From: Epiperipatus broadwayi
Taxonomy: Eukaryota; Onychophora; Udeonychophora; Euonychophora; Peripatidae
NCBI GenBank assembly: GCA_028023455.1
Contig: JAQFVV010012545.1
Location: 374,001 to 438,000 of the forward strand
Reading direction: 5' to 3'
DNA: 64,000 nucleotides
Positions 22,151 to 36,239 of the stretch are shown here, piece by piece. Position numbers and translations under genes: made by a program. The notes beneath the pieces were generated by a model that ran no database searches, was not told the DNA's origin, and saw only the letters and a program-made list of their open reading frames with translations. The first letter of the stretch is position 1. Each line of letters begins with the position of its first letter.

Positions 22151-22705
22151 TGTAGAACAATTATTAATAATAATGATACTATAATCTTCAATATTTTTCT
22201 TCCTCTTTCCTCCTTTATTTTTGCTTTTTTAATATAGAACATATAATAACAAAAATTAATAAATATATTTTGCTTCAAAGTGTAAAAAGAGTGGACTGTT
22301 GTTATTATATGTTAATAATAATGATGTTACTTTATATTTAATTCACACAAAAAATATGGACCTCATTTAAAAAGCAAAAGTTGAAATTAGACTACCAGTT
22401 GAAAAGATTGCCCACACAATATAAAGAATGGATTTTTTAAAATTTTTTTAAAAAGTTCCAATTTATTTTTCATTAAAAATCAAACAGTTTGCTATCTTAA
22501 TGTTAAGAATAAAACTAATAATTTAAAGTTTTAAGTCTCAAAGATATTAAATAACTTCTACTATAAATTTTCAAGCTCACAAAACATTAACAAAATTAAT
22601 AAAAAATATAAATGAACAAAAAGTAGCTGTAAAAATAAACCTTCAACAAAATAATGTGTATCTTTTGTATAACCAGATACAATAAACGCTGCAATGTATA
22701 GTCAA

Positions 22706-23690
22706 ATGAGACAATTTGCTCTACATAAATACATTTCATGTAATAAAGATATATAAGAAAGATGATGAGCAGGTCCAACTGATGAGTGCTGTTTCAGCAC
22801 GAAATGCATCTTGGGGGTTATTTGACCTTTATTGCATCTTTATATGAAATTATTTACAAAAAGAATGGAGAAATATGGAAATTGTCTAATGTATAAAAAA
22901 GATGCATAAGAGAAAGAAATAGCCATGTGCGTGTGTGTGTGCTGAAAATCAGATATATTAAACTTTAACTTGAATTAAAGTTTATATCTGTACCAGAGAA
23001 AATCTTTATTTTAAAATAAATGATTAGTAATAATCATTACGAGTTTATCAAAAGTTGATAACGTAAAAGTTGGGAGTGCAGTAAATTGATGCTTGAAAAT
23101 AAAAATGAGACAATTTGCTCTACATAAATACTTTTCATGTAATAAAGATATATATGAGAGATGATGACCTGGATCAACTGATGAGTGCTGGTTCACCACG
23201 AAATACATCTTAGGGGTTATTTGTCTTTTACTGTATCCTTATTTATATGAAATAAAAAAGAATGGAGAAATTGCCAAATCTATAAAAAAGATGCATAGGA
23301 GAAAGAGAATCGTAAATAGCTATGTGTGTGTGCGTGCGCTGACAAACAGATATATTAAATTTTAACTTGGATTAAAGTTTATATCTGTACAAGAGAAAAT
23401 CTCTAATTTAATAAATGATTAGTAATACTCATTAAATGTTTATCAAAAAGTTGATAACGTAAAAATTGGGAGTGGAGTAAATTGACGCTTGAAAATAAAA
23501 ATGAGACAATTTGTCTACATATATTCCTCATGAAATAAAGATATATATGAGAGATGATGACCTGGCTCAACTGATGAGTGCTGGTTCAGCACAAAATGCA
23601 TCTTGGGGGTTATTAGTCTTTTATTGTATCTTTATTTATATGAAATTATTTATGAAATACAAAAGAATGAAGAAATATGGAAGTTGCCTA
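22706..23690. repeat. Tandem array of a ~397-bp unit (2.5 copies)
   Basis: Units start with 'atgagacaatttg' at 22706, 23105 and 23501, so the periods are 399 and 396 bp. Each unit has a ~60-bp core containing 'caactgatgagtgctg' and 'gcatcttgggggttatt' (22761-22824, 23160-23223, 23552-23615). The first two also have a GT-rich stretch and a perfect hairpin built from 'agatatattaaa' and 'tttatatct' halves. The third unit is truncated. The units are not coding. The same core recurs in the 44-kb foldback element. Confidence 0.85.
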
Positions 23691-24153
23691 ATAGTCAAAC
23701 AAATAATAAAAAAAAAATATCTTCCAAATATTTGTGAAAAGTTCAATAATTATTAATCTTGTTTATCATAGACTTCCACAATTTTTCTTTAATACACATT
23801 AGTAACATTTCTGTTAATATTTTTTTAAAATTTGATATAAAAGGTCTTAGCTAATGAAGATGATTTTTTTTTACTTTTACCTGTAATATATTTAATATCC
23901 AAAGACATAAATCTAAAAAATTACAATTTGTACCCATATCAATTCTGAATCAAAAATCCAAAACCCTTTACTACATTAATACTAAGCTTGCGTTTTATAC
24001 GCAATTACTACATTAAATATTTTCTAAAGTTACGCCATTATTTACTTCTATACTAAACTTAATAAAAATATCCATGTCATTTCTATGTGAGAGGTAGTTA
24101 TATCATATTGTTCCTTCCAGAACAATAAACTACTGTGATGCGTTGAGTTAATT
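23691..24153. other. AT-rich non-coding stretch
   Basis: Nothing recognised between the tandem array and the hAT MITE. Confidence 0.6.
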
Positions 24154-24457
24154 CAGGGGTCCCCAACCCTATGCCCGCAGGCACCACGGCGCCTGCTGAC
24201 CATTTTACATATGCCTGCCACTATGCGAACATGATAAAAAATTATTTATCTGATACAAACAATTTTAATTTTTAAAATTTCTTATAAATTATTGTATTAT
24301 ATTGTAATGAAATTGCAGGCCATACAATACTTTTACAGCATAAAAGGGACTATCATTAACAATATCCAACTATAAATTTACATTGAAAAAATAAATGGTG
24401 CCCGCTGGCCAATATTATATAATGTGCTCTTAAGTGAAAAAGGGTTGGGGACTGCTG
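24154..24457. mobile_element. hAT-type MITE (304 bp) with perfect 8-bp target duplication
   Basis: Terminal inverted repeats CAGGGGTCCCCAACCC and, at the far end, the complement CAGCAGTCCCCAACCC (14 of 16 match). They are flanked by a perfect 8-bp duplication AGTTAATT at 24146-24153 and 24458-24465. An 8-bp duplication with CAG-starting ends is diagnostic of hAT transposons. The interior, with 'gcccgcaggcaccacggc' near the left end and 'ggtgcccgctggcc' near the right, is non-coding. This is a short non-autonomous derivative. Confidence 0.9.
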
Positions 24458-24465
24458 AGTTAATT

Positions 24466-25944
24466 CCTCACCTCAATAAAAAAAACAAGATAAAATTACT
24501 ACTGATTATGAAATGCACTCAGAATCTGAAACCAAACATTACTTAATCACAGCTTAAAATGAGGAAAACACAGTTCAAATGACAACAAAACAAAAATTAG
24601 ATGATAAACCATAGCAATGGATATTATTCCCTATCCATGTCCTTTTTCAGGATAAATCTATGATCCATCAAATAAGGGCTCTCAAACTTGTTAAAACTAA
24701 TGCCAACTTATTCAGGTATATTAATACACTTTTTGAAAAAATAAAAAACATAAATGGTAATCAAACTGACTCTGATATACTAAAAAGCAATCCAAAATGA
24801 TTAAATGAATTGTTTTACTAGTAGATTAACTCATAATCTTTTGAAGACTAAGTATTCTCAGTACCAATATTTATAATCATAAATTAATTCATTTTTTACA
24901 TTTTACTTTCACAGTCTTTTATTATATATATTGTAACCCTCCCCCAACACTTAACCTTTCTTTCCTACCAACAAATACCCGGGCCACCAATTCTATTGAC
25001 AATAGTCTGATCTTACTTTGAATTATTAATGAGATCCTTATAATACTGCCCTACCATAGCTTAGCTCAGCGATGGCTACAGAGATCTATAGGTGTAAATG
25101 CATACTAACCATAGGAGGAAACATTATGAATTAATAAGAGTAAAATATCTATTAAGTTTTAAAATAAATAAATAAATGGAATTGGTAAAGTTCCACCATT
25201 TAAATTTACAAGTTATAGTTTAACCTCAGCTTCTCCCATCATATAAATGCATCAAACAATCTTTACTGTGTGATAGAATTAAATTAACAAAATAAAGATG
25301 CAGTACTAATTAATTCTACTGTATAGTAAGTTAAAAAAATTAAAATATAGCACCACTTAACATTTATTGCATAGTAATTTAAAATAAATAACTAAATTAA
25401 TGTCTAATCTAAATTAATAAGGGAATATTTCAGGGAATTAATTTATTGTATGGCTTAATTTTAAATCTATACTTTACAACTACTAATTCCCATCATAAAA
25501 GTAATGACATAAATTGAGCATTATTCTAATATAATAATAATAGTTAGACAATGAAAGAAATAGGGTGCACTTTGATTTCAATTCATCATCTAAATAATAA
25601 CAGAGTAATAAAATTTCTAGAGAATCATTAATTAGTCAAGCATTTCATATGGTGTTTGGATCGAGAAAACAACATCATCAGATCTTAACATATTCATCAT
25701 TAAATTTATGGGATAGTGCAATCATATCATACTGGATACGTAAGAGTGTGTGTGCACACATGTGGAAACACAGAACATTGAATGCATGCCAAAGAAGAAC
25801 TCTGAACAAGGTTTTTAAATAAATAAAACATTTATTACAAGATATAACTAAATAAACATTTTGCATTTCTAATTTACACATATACATATTTTGGATAATT
25901 CCAATATCAATGACAGAAAAGTCTACATGAGAATAAATAATGCT
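24466..25944. other. AT-rich non-coding stretch
   Basis: No gene recognised. Segment 24936-25100 is somewhat richer in G+C ('ccctcccccaaca', 'tagctcagcgatggc') and could be a SINE fragment, but only a box-A-like phrase is visible. Confidence 0.5.
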
Positions 25945-26180
25945 AAAATAAACTTTCTGGTATTTTATTCCAACATATACCAGGCTTTCAGTCAATTCTG
26001 ATAAGCTTATGAAAAGAAACATTACAAACACTACATTAGGATAGTTAAATAAGAAATTAAACTTTTTTTTTGTATTTTATTTCAACCATATACCAGCTCT
26101 CAGTCAATTTTGATAAGCTTATGAAGAGAAATATTTATAAACACTAGCACTAAAATAGTAAATATGAAATTAAACTTCTT
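25945..26180. repeat. Tandem duplication, unit ~118 bp
   Basis: 'tattttattccaacatataccag', 'tcagtcaattctgataagct' and 'aagaaacatt' in the first copy return as close variants in the second copy (26070-26140). It is non-coding. Confidence 0.75.
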
Positions 26181-28464
26181 GACATTTTTACTTAAAATAC
26201 ACATATGCTATTAGCTAACTCCAACAATCTGCTAACTAAATCAACATTGGGGTAGTCAAACATTAAAATAACACAATAGGGGTTTAAATATATGAGTAAG
26301 AGGTCAAGCTATCCTTCATAAATCAAATAAATAATTCCATTAATTAGCTACACTTTCTTTCCTTTTGCTTGCTCATTCAAAACGAGGATGAAACACTTTG
26401 AGAATTGATTATATAAAACTTAAAATAATTAGTATGATATGATTTAAAATATGGATTTACAAATTACAAATCAGTGATAGATTTTCTCCACACCTTCAAA
26501 ATTGATAGTATTTTATGCATGCATCTGAACTGTGCTACCTGTTATAAAATAATTAACACAGCTAGATCAAATCAGTTTCCTTATAAAATCAAGAGATAAA
26601 ATGTCATAATATGAATGATGCCATGGCCAACCAAGGTTTAACACTAATTCTAATTCAGATGTTCAATGAAAGAAATCAATTCTACCTCTATTTTCCAATA
26701 CATTACACTTGGCTATGGATAAATGATGGGAAAACATTCCACATGGATACATGAGGGATAACAAGACTTTCTTAACTCTAATCATCTAAATAACAAAACA
26801 CATTGACTCTCTAGCCTAATTCAGAGGCTTAAATACTGGTGTGGACCTTGTCTCATCATCAAAAAACACAGGAAATACACTACTTTACTTCACATGATAT
26901 AATCATCATAAACACAATTACTTAATCTGGAAAATATAATCCCCTCATGACAAATATTTCAATAAACTGAGGGAGAGTTCTTTCAATCCCTATAATACAA
27001 TATATATCATAAATGCTTTCTTTTTCTATAGCCACAAAATACATTTCAATCTAAGCATAAAAAAATAATAAATTCACTCTTAAATAAATCCCCAGTCCTT
27101 CCACTTCTTTTAGCACATCACACCATCCAAAATCGATTGAAAGTACGTCATTATACTTTTAGTTCATGAATGGATTAAACAACAGATAGATATACACATA
27201 TAATAACACATAAAATAATTTCAAAGCACATTCAATAAATAAATACTGTACCAACATTGATTAATAAGCTATTAAAAAAAATGAATTTCTTATTTCTGAC
27301 AAATTATAAATATTTTAAATTTAAAATATAATAATTACTACTAAATAATCCTCATTATTTCTAGCAAAGCAATGTAAAATAACTCTTTGTGTATTTGACA
27401 TTAACCAATAAATTGAAATACAAAGTTTGATTAGTGATGCTACAAATCTTTTATACTTGAAGCAAAATAATTATTAATAGATGGATGGACCTCATAATTT
27501 CTAAAAACGCAAAGATAAAACAATTTTTTATGCATTTACCCCTTCTGGAAGTCAACTGTTAGCTTCCTAATGGCAAATAGATATTTCTATTTAAACATAT
27601 GCATATAGAAATAAATGTACAAATAAAAATTATATTAAAATAATAACTAATTACCCAGTATAATATTTCTTTATATTATACTTTTCCGAGATGTTCTTGA
27701 AGAAAGAAATAGTAATTAAATAATAATAAAAAAAATATAAGACAAATAATTGGTCTACCAATCTATCAAATACTAACAAAATTAATAAAAATAATCATTA
27801 AATCTTTTTTTTAGCTGGAACATAAGAGTTCATTTACACATATGTAGATAACACATCTTGATCATGTACAAAAATGATGATGATAGTTGTATAACAATAG
27901 ACATTAGTAAACACATAACAATTTCCTGCAGGGAGACAAATAATATGTATTGGATCCAATCAAAGAGTAGCTAATGTAACTGCTGGCAATATCACATGTG
28001 AATCATTTAATAATGGAAAATAAATATTGATTACTGTATATGTTTAGTAATAATTTGCAGTTTAATTCATGACATTCATCAAGGCACTTGTGCTGAATTA
28101 TCAATGGTCATCCATCAAGCTATAGATCCACTTCAACATATATGTTTATTGAGAATATACGAACAATAAAATTTAAAAAAATATTCACATCCAGTTTCAT
28201 GCTCTTCCACTCATTCAGTTATAAGCACATTTAGAGATAAGTTAATGATTCATTAATTATGACTAGTACATTCCATTCCTTAATTCTAAAGATGAATGGT
28301 TAAGTATATTTCTTGTCAATAATAATAAGTCATGTTATAAGTTAGCTGCACATATCCTTTCATTTAAACTTTACTCCTTTATAGCTAGTAGAAATTATCA
28401 ATAGAGTCTTTGAAATGTTTTATAAAAAAGTTCAGCATAAACTTTCCAAAATAATAGCAAAGTT
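26181..28464. other. AT-rich non-coding stretch
   Basis: No gene or recognised element. Scattered short A/T repeats only. Confidence 0.6.
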
Positions 28465-28670
28465 CACACATTCCAATTATTTCTTTAATGTTAGAGATTA
28501 AACTTAGACAAATCAAATTTGAAATATACACATATTTCAATTGTTTCTTTAATATTAGAGCTTAAATTTAGGCAAAGCAAATTTGAAATATAGACACATA
28601 TTTCAATTGTTTCTTTAGTATTATTAGAGATTAAATTTAGGCAAAGGAAATTTATAATATAGACACACGT
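28465..28670. repeat. Tandem repeat, three copies of ~70 bp
   Basis: Three units share 'tttcaattgtttcttta' or a variant, 'attagagattaaa', 'ttaggcaaa' and 'aaatttgaaatatagacaca'. They are non-coding. Confidence 0.8.
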
Positions 28671-31600
28671 GCATCCCCAATGATGATTTTAAATCTAAAT
28701 TAGTCAATTGGAAGTAGAGAAAAGATACACCTTGTTTCTAAAGTTGTTTACATCTGCATACTAATCTTCACTTTCCAAAAAGAATTTTCTTGACTATTTT
28801 CATCCAGAAAATTAATAGAAGTTTTTACTTTTGAGTTTGAATTATGGAAGAACTAATTTGTAGAGAGAAAATTGTAGTAATAAAAACCCTTGGTGGAGAG
28901 AAAAATGTTGTGATAAAGGAAAGCCAACCTTTTGTAAAATTATCCCCCTTTTATATCTGATTATCCCCATACATTTCTTCCACCAATCCAAGGTCATTCA
29001 AAAGTTCAACTCTAAAAACAAAGGTTACTCTTCCCATTGCACTGAGATAATTAGTTGCAAATATGCAATAATAAGAAAGAAAAAAGTCATTTTGTCTTTA
29101 AAAAAATATTAAATTAAGCAAATAATAAAATATTCTGTATTTCTAAAGTAACAAAAAAAATTGTTTACGCAAATAAAATAATTGATAGTGTATTTGTCTA
29201 TTGGACAATCCACTGATCCATTAATTCATTTAAAATGTGTTTAAACTGGTTATCCAAGATATTGATTATGAAATTAAATATTTTACTTTAAAACATGATA
29301 TCTGGTAGTTTCATGAAGTACATGAATGAAAAATGAGGTTGAAAGATGGCACAAGCATACATGCACATACTGAAGCTGTGCATATATATATATGCTGGCT
29401 TCACCATTCACTGTGGACTAGCTAAGCTCCTAAGTCCAACCAGAGTGAATGTATGTTCCTTTCTTAAAATAAATTATCATCTGCACAAATAATTACATAA
29501 GTTAAAAAGAGAAAGTGTTTAAAAAAAGAAATCAATGAAATGAAATATACAAAATTTAAATTTTTATTTGTAATTTTTTTTTTTAAAATACGGCAGAAAT
29601 AGATCAGCTAAATTTTCTTAATTAAATAGAATCCATTAAAGAATGCAATTAATTTATGAAACATTTTAATTGAAAGAAAAATAGATAACAGAAAATTTGA
29701 AACAATAGGCTACTAATAAGTAGTTTAATTAAAAATAGAATTGAAAAGGGTATAAATAAAGAATTTTTCTTTTGTTCAGGGGGTATTATGCTTACTGTCG
29801 TCTTGCTGAAGAATAAGTTTTTATTCAGAATTGTTCAAAAAGGACATTTTGACAAATTTACAAAAGAATTTACAGGAAAAGTTTTGCTGTACTTTCTGCA
29901 AGCAATAGTCTTTCTTTCTGTTCAGCATATGTATCTATAAATTCAAAATGTGCTACTTTGCAAAAATGAGAGAATAATCTTCTTTGCCTTCACTCCTGCC
30001 CGTTACTGAGACTGGAGTCATAGACATGTGAGCCAGCCTGAGAACTAAAGTGTCCTGCATTCATGAGGAATGCCATAGACTGTTCAATACAAAATTTTTT
30101 CAATGGAAATGTGAAATAACATCAAGACTGAAAAAGAAACTGCCATGCAACATCAACAGCTTCCATTCTTACACCAGCCTTCTAATTACTGGTAACTATT
30201 CTATAATTTGAAATATGTTTGTCTTTCCTTAACATCAATCTTTAATATGTTTTTGTTATTCTGTTATCTATATGTATAATTTTGAAATCTATATGTTTGC
30301 GTCTTGTAACATTATATTTCGTCAATTGCTTCTTTTCTCTTTCTAAAAATAATATAATGGGTGGTGGTGATTCATTTTGTATAATGGCGGCAGTAATTTT
30401 ACTAATGTAATTGTAAATGTGTCACTTAACTTACCATCATTATGCATCTGTAATTAAGTATTAATTTTATGTATATATTTTATTTTAGAGGGAGAAAAAG
30501 CAAATCACAGAAAGTGCAAATCCTGTTCTCAAAATCACTATTTAATTGCTAAAGATTCTTTCGAATAACTATAAAAGATTCTATTATAAAACTTCCAAGA
30601 TTTTTAATTTAGTTTTTTTTTTCATATATATATATAAGAAAAGGAAAATCCCAATCGATGTTTTTTTTTAGTCAGTGAAGGGTTACAAATTTAGAATTAT
30701 ACTTTAAAGAGGTGAAATAAAATAAACATTCGCATTTATTTTTTTGTAATAAGAGAGTATATATTAAAGTTTTATAAATACCATTTGGCTCTGTGGGTAG
30801 ATAAATTTCAACTAAATCAGTAAAATATCTGGCCACTTGTGTTAGTGATCTAAATTTTATAAAGGGAAAGTTACTATTATTTTTTTGCAGATTTTTCAGT
30901 GTGGTTGAGCTTTCATAAAGTATATATATATTTTGCAGAGGGTTTCTTTTTAAATGTAAAGGTTGTTGACCGTATTTATATGGTATCATGCACTGAATGA
31001 TCTGTAGGCATCTCAGCATGTATACAGTGCTTCTTTTTTACCAAATCTGCTTAGGTTAATATGCCTGCATCTGGAACTCCATGAAAATAAAAAATTCTGG
31101 ACCTCATATCTATTTCAGATATTTCAGTGTACGTAACTGGACATAAGCAAGAAAACTGTATTCTGAATCCGGTTGATGCAGTTAGTGAACGGATTCCATT
31201 TTCTCTAACTCAGTTTAGAGATGAAGTGCTATCTAGTCTTATATTAACCTCTTGGTTGCTGTTATGTCTCAAGTCTCACAGCCCACAATATGCTATCACC
31301 TTAGGGCACGATATTGTATATTTATATTTATTTTGAAATTTTTTTCATAATATTATTGAAATGTTTCAATCATAGCTGGAAATTTCCACTGGGGTCACTA
31401 TTTCATTTTCTTTAGTCATTAGTAGAGGGCTGTGATTTAAATATGTCCAAAAAGTGTTTTGTTGGGTTTAACCATTTATTTATTACCATGTGCTCTATCC
31501 ATAGAGTTAATAAATTATGTCTCTTCTCTTGAATTTTATGTAACCCATCCATTGGCTGGAAATATTTTTTTAAAAAATTATAATATAAATTTTTGTTTAT

Positions 31601-33159
31601 CATTATTATTACAAAAGAAGGGATTTTTCATATATATCTGTATATGGTTGTAGGTAATAGCCTGCAGCTCAACCGTGAATCTTTGTAGAAATCTTGCTAG
31701 CATAACTAATAAAGGTTTATTTTGTCTGTCATTCACTATCATTAAACTTTGTAGTATTGTTTGTTTTTCTTTGTGTGTCACACACATATAAATCTGGTCA
31801 TTATATATATATTTGTTGAAATTCATTTTGTGGTCTTAGCTCTACCTGACCACCGGGCATACATTAGGAATAAATTCTAGTGAGCTTTGGGGAGTAAGTC
31901 ACTTAGTAGCAACTTGGGGGAGTAGGTGATGTTCGAACCCCCTCTACCTGCATCTCTAAGATAGGTTAAAGCAGCTCTACTTTTCATACCGTCACAATAC
32001 ACAAATATTGTACCATAAGTACTAAACCAGTCTGACCAAAATATGTTTCTATGATTATGAACCAAATATACAGCACTAATTACACTATGGATTGAAGTAT
32101 TAAAGAGCAAATAAACCAAAAAATCACCAAAACAAATACCAATACTATCTTGCAGACAAAAAAAACAAATTTTGATCAACTACACACTAACAATTCCTGT
32201 GACAAGCCCCCCCCCCTTCTATCATTAAGTATTAACTAAAGAAAAATATTAAATATCTTGAAACTTTCAAATAATATCTGCAAGTGCTATCTAAACAGAG
32301 CTTTAGATCACTAATGAAAAATTTTTTTTTAAATCTCAGGTTATTTCTTTTTTTTTTTTAGTTAGATGGAACCAGCTATTACTGATACAGTGGCTATTTA
32401 ATTACAATTGGTTTCTGGTGCCTATCCAGAAGATCACAATATATATGCAAAATTATTATTAAAAAAAGTAAGTATTTGTATTTCTGAATAACTAATACAA
32501 ATAAATATTGTCTCCTATAAGTCCAGTAATTATAAATAAATCTACATATAGATGATTTACATTTTCAATTTAAAAAAATAAAAAACATCAAAACTGCTCT
32601 CTTATTGCTTAAATTTGAGAGACCACTAATAATGGATTACCTGCAAAGCAAATATCTATATCTTTCAAATTCTGCCATTACATGTGAAAGGAAATAGTAT
32701 TAAAGACAACTTATATATATATCCTATCACAAATGTGTTCAACAATTTGATCCATGGTGAAATGTTGAATTTTTGGGAACTACTAATAAAAAATTTATAA
32801 ATACCTAAGATGGATAACATTTTAATATCCTTAAGATGAATAGACTTTTTGAATTCACTGGGTTGTATTATTAAAGAATTACATTATTTATCTACATAAA
32901 CTAAATTTGAATGTCTTTTAATACTACTATAATGCTTGAAAATAACATATTTCAATTTGTAACATTCAAATTTATTTATTAAGCTCATAAATCGTATGAA
33001 ATTAAAGAAAAAATTTCACCATTTTAACATATGTGCCTTACTGATTTACTTAATAAAAATTCTTACAGCATATTCTTTATATCTTTTATAAAAGTACCAA
33101 TTCTATTAGTAAATTTTGCACACAATATACAGTTGTTTTTTTTTAAATATAGAATTTTT
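28671..33159. other. Long non-coding stretch
   Basis: No gene recognised. A minus-strand frame of 115 codons (30672-31019) and one of 100 codons (31877-32179) have no recognisable family. Near 31850-31950 a box-B-like 'tgttcgaacccc' occurs in a less AT-rich patch, perhaps an old tRNA-related SINE. The remainder is AT-rich. Confidence 0.5.
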
Positions 33160-33640
33160 ATTCAGAAATTTGGTTACAATATATGATAACAGTTAAACAG
33201 AATATATTACATGATAATCAGGGGGATGAAAGTTCAATATTGATATCTTGCTTGACACCAGCTACAAGGACTAATATGAAGCATATCAGCAAAGAACAAG
33301 TCCGGAATAGTATCTTGTTGATAGGTAATCATGCTTGTATGTCTCGTACAGTTCAACGATAGATCTAATTCTTTGTCCATGCTCTGCACGACCAAATCGA
33401 CCCTTCACATTCAAGGTTACTTCCATAAAATTCAAGATTTGGGCAATAATCATGCAGAGCAAGGTGTGTCATCACAAAGGGATGCAGGCCATTCAGCCTC
33501 AAATCAGTCTCCAGGGAAAAATATTTTTATTCAGGAGTGAAAGGGATCAGCTTTTGGGGGCCAAATCTATAACCTCCATGTAGAATCGTAGATGTAAGAG
33601 GGGGCCAAATTCTGGTCCCTTTTAAGTTTAGATCATCATA
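33160..33640. other. Unclassified G+C-richer island
   Basis: About 480 bp with noticeably higher complexity and G+C than its surroundings and sharp AT-rich borders. The phrase 'gggggccaaat' occurs twice (33556-33566, 33601-33611). Two overlapping frames of 69 and 82 codons are present but match nothing known. It could be an eroded mobile element or untranslated exon. It ends just before the Penelope-like relic and might be its 5' part. Confidence 0.35.
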
Positions 33641-33719
33641 AATTAAATTTATAAGTATTTTAGGATTATACTAAAAATACTAACACCATAAAACAGAATT
33701 TATTTTTGAATGTTCACAT

Positions 33720-34770
33720 TCAATACACAATGACATTACGGCTTCATTTAACAACACATTTTACAAAATGGATGAGGGCTGGCCTATGGGCCTCTCTATT
33801 AGCAGGATTATCTTAAGTCCCATTCTCAACAAATATGAAAACATTATCTCAATACCTTGATTCCGACCCTTCCATCCTATATATGTGCTACATTGATGAT
33901 ATACTTATTTCAGCCTCTAATGAACAAATCAACAATATACAAACTGTCTTCTCTTAGACATCATCTTTAACACAGATCTGGAAAAACAAGGTTGGCACCA
34001 AGGCATCAAATTCCTTGATCTCTACATACAATGAGAAACTCCCTATCTTAATAATTAAATGTTCATTAAGCCTATTATCATCCATGGTATCATATGCCCT
34101 GAATTCATAATTCTAAAATCCCACAAGCTTGCTGGTTTAAAACCTTTTTTATATTGTATTCATCATTTGTATAAGTTCAAGTCAGATAGAAAAAATAACA
34201 TCAACTCTTATATCTCAAACTTGCAAAACATTGGTCACAAAAATAAAATCTTAAACCATTCAAAAAATTTATTTTAAGCATAGACACCCATCCCCAGCAG
34301 CTGATAACAAACTTTGGTCTTCATTATCATACATTCCTAAAATTACTCATCACCTTAATAAAATTTGTTCTGGAACTCACAAAATTGCTCTACACACTCC
34401 TTCCCTTGAGAACCAACTTATTAACAACATAAGACATTCCCCTCCAAACCAGAAATCATAAATCGTATACAAGGTTACATGCTCTCACATCAACTGCCAT
34501 GCCATGTATCATGGTGAATCGAAGTCCAACTTGTTTACTCAGCACAACACCAGTACACATATAATCTTGCTCAATTCCAAACAGATACCAAATCAATTTT
34601 GATGAACTATAATCCATTTCTGGTCACCCCTTTGAGCCTACATGTGCCACCATCATATGCCTAGAGAGCAATGACACCAATAGTAAAGTGAAAGAAGCCT
34701 GGCACATCGCAAGATATAAGAACATACAATTAACAAGATTCCTGTATTCCCCTACTATCTAAAAACTGGT
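33720..34770 (+). pseudogene. Decayed Penelope-like retroelement (reverse transcriptase + GIY-YIG), copy 1
   Basis: 'NNTFYKMDEGWPMGLSISRI' (33744-33803) aligns with the Penelope 'Y.Q..G.AMGSPLSP.' motif of the RT palm. 'YMCYIDDILISA' (YxDD at 33889-33900) is the RT active site. Further on, 'IVYKVTCSHINCH...YHGES' (about 34455-34520) resembles the GIY-YIG endonuclease with its upstream Cys pair. 'KVKEAWHIARYKN' (34685-34723) is the conserved end of that domain. The pieces are in different frames with stops, so nothing functional remains. The N-terminal part is absent. The G of the usual MGSP is followed by Leu/Ser instead. Confidence 0.75.
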
Positions 34771-34839
34771 ATATTTATATTAATAATTAGCCATTCAATT
34801 ATGCTAATCACCCGTTCACATTTTCTTTAGTAAACCCTG

Positions 34840-34910
34840 CAATCTTGTCCTCTCTACCAGTTGCCACGACTATGACTAATATAACTTAGTCGAAAGTGCA
34901 CTGCACAAAA
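34840..34910 (+). repeat. Likely 3' tail of Penelope-like copy 1
   Basis: About 100 bp after the last coding remnant, 'gactaatataacttagtcg' forms a small hairpin (GACTAA / TTAGTC) in a less AT-rich patch ending 'gtgcactgc'. Position and structure fit an element 3' untranslated end, and no other explanation was seen. Confidence 0.35.
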
Positions 34911-36239
34911 ATTGTTATTTCACGATTTTAAACCTATCTCATATATGTTTTTGCATATATTTATCCACATTACATTTGCTCAATATACTATATACCAAAA
35001 ATTTTTTAACATTATACTAACACCATCGTAATTCTCATGTGACATATGTTAAAGTTAAGTTAAAATAATAAAGTAATTATATTTGATTTTACGTGCAGCT
35101 AAATACTTCCAATGAATAGAGCTATTTTTTAGTATTAATGCACTTGTGTATCAATTGTTTCAGGAGATATATAATTATTCATATGATAATACTTCATAAA
35201 CATAATATATTGAACTTAATATCAACAATAAAAAAATGTTTTATTGAAATTTATCAAGAAATATTTATATACAGGAACCAATAAATTGGGATTGTACTTG
35301 AATGAGAACATAACAATAAATAAATATGTTTAATTAAGAGACATTCATAATAACTTTAATTTCATTTATTTCACAGAGAATTAACGCAACTAAACAAACC
35401 AAAAATTAGTGTACAAACATATACATCATTGAATGTTGATTATCTTTCTGCTAGAACCATTTTTAAAATAAAATAAATATTATTTAGAATTATTAACTAG
35501 ACATACCAAAGTTTTCACAATAGCAAAGTGATAATGTTCAAAATAAAGACAAAACAATGTTATAATTATAAAAATAATTTATAATAAAACCAAAGTTATT
35601 ATATAAGTCTGATAATTTTCTAATAATTTTATATAAAATTATAATAAAAAAGTATTAAAAATATGAACTTATTAAACATGTAAAATTGAGTTTATTATAG
35701 AATATAAATTTCAATATATTTCAAGTCTTTATTTGTATATGTCATAGAATAAAAAGATTAAAATAAATTGAAGACAATTTAAAATGTTTTAAAAAATACA
35801 TATAAAATAAATGTCAACAACACATCAAATAAAATATCAATAATGATATTAAAAAAATGTGTAAAATTCATAACATCTGAATAGTATAAACACTAAAATA
35901 ATGCAAAACATTAATATATTTAATATAAAAACAAATAAATTTTAATAAAGAAACTTTCATTTGTAGTTCATCATTATGTATATTTTTTAAATAAAATTAA
36001 AAATGTATGCATTTTCCATCATCTACTTGAAATTATTAATTATTGTTACATTTCATTTCGAATATAAAACATATTTTTCCGCCAAACTTTGGATCCCTAA
36101 AAAAGGGGTGCATCTTAAATTCGAAATGAAAATTTTTAACAACTTATTTCTCTGGATCTTTGCTTTACACTATACATGTATATAGTATTACAATTGTTAT
36201 CTGTGTAGAATGTTACATCTTTTTAATCAATATTTTTTG
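34911..36239. other. AT-rich non-coding stretch
   Basis: Nothing recognised. Very A/T-rich, especially 35500-35990. Confidence 0.65.

Noticed and set aside
22021-22278. 85-codon minus-strand frame
   Set aside because: Antisense to the hAT transposase relic, which explains the sequence better.
25678-26031. 117-codon minus-strand frame
   Set aside because: It overlaps a non-coding tandem duplication and is rich in hydrophobic residues as expected from AT-rich noise.
30672-31019. 115-codon minus-strand frame
   Set aside because: Long for this composition, but no recognisable domain, no codon or context support and no splice logic. Not called as a gene.
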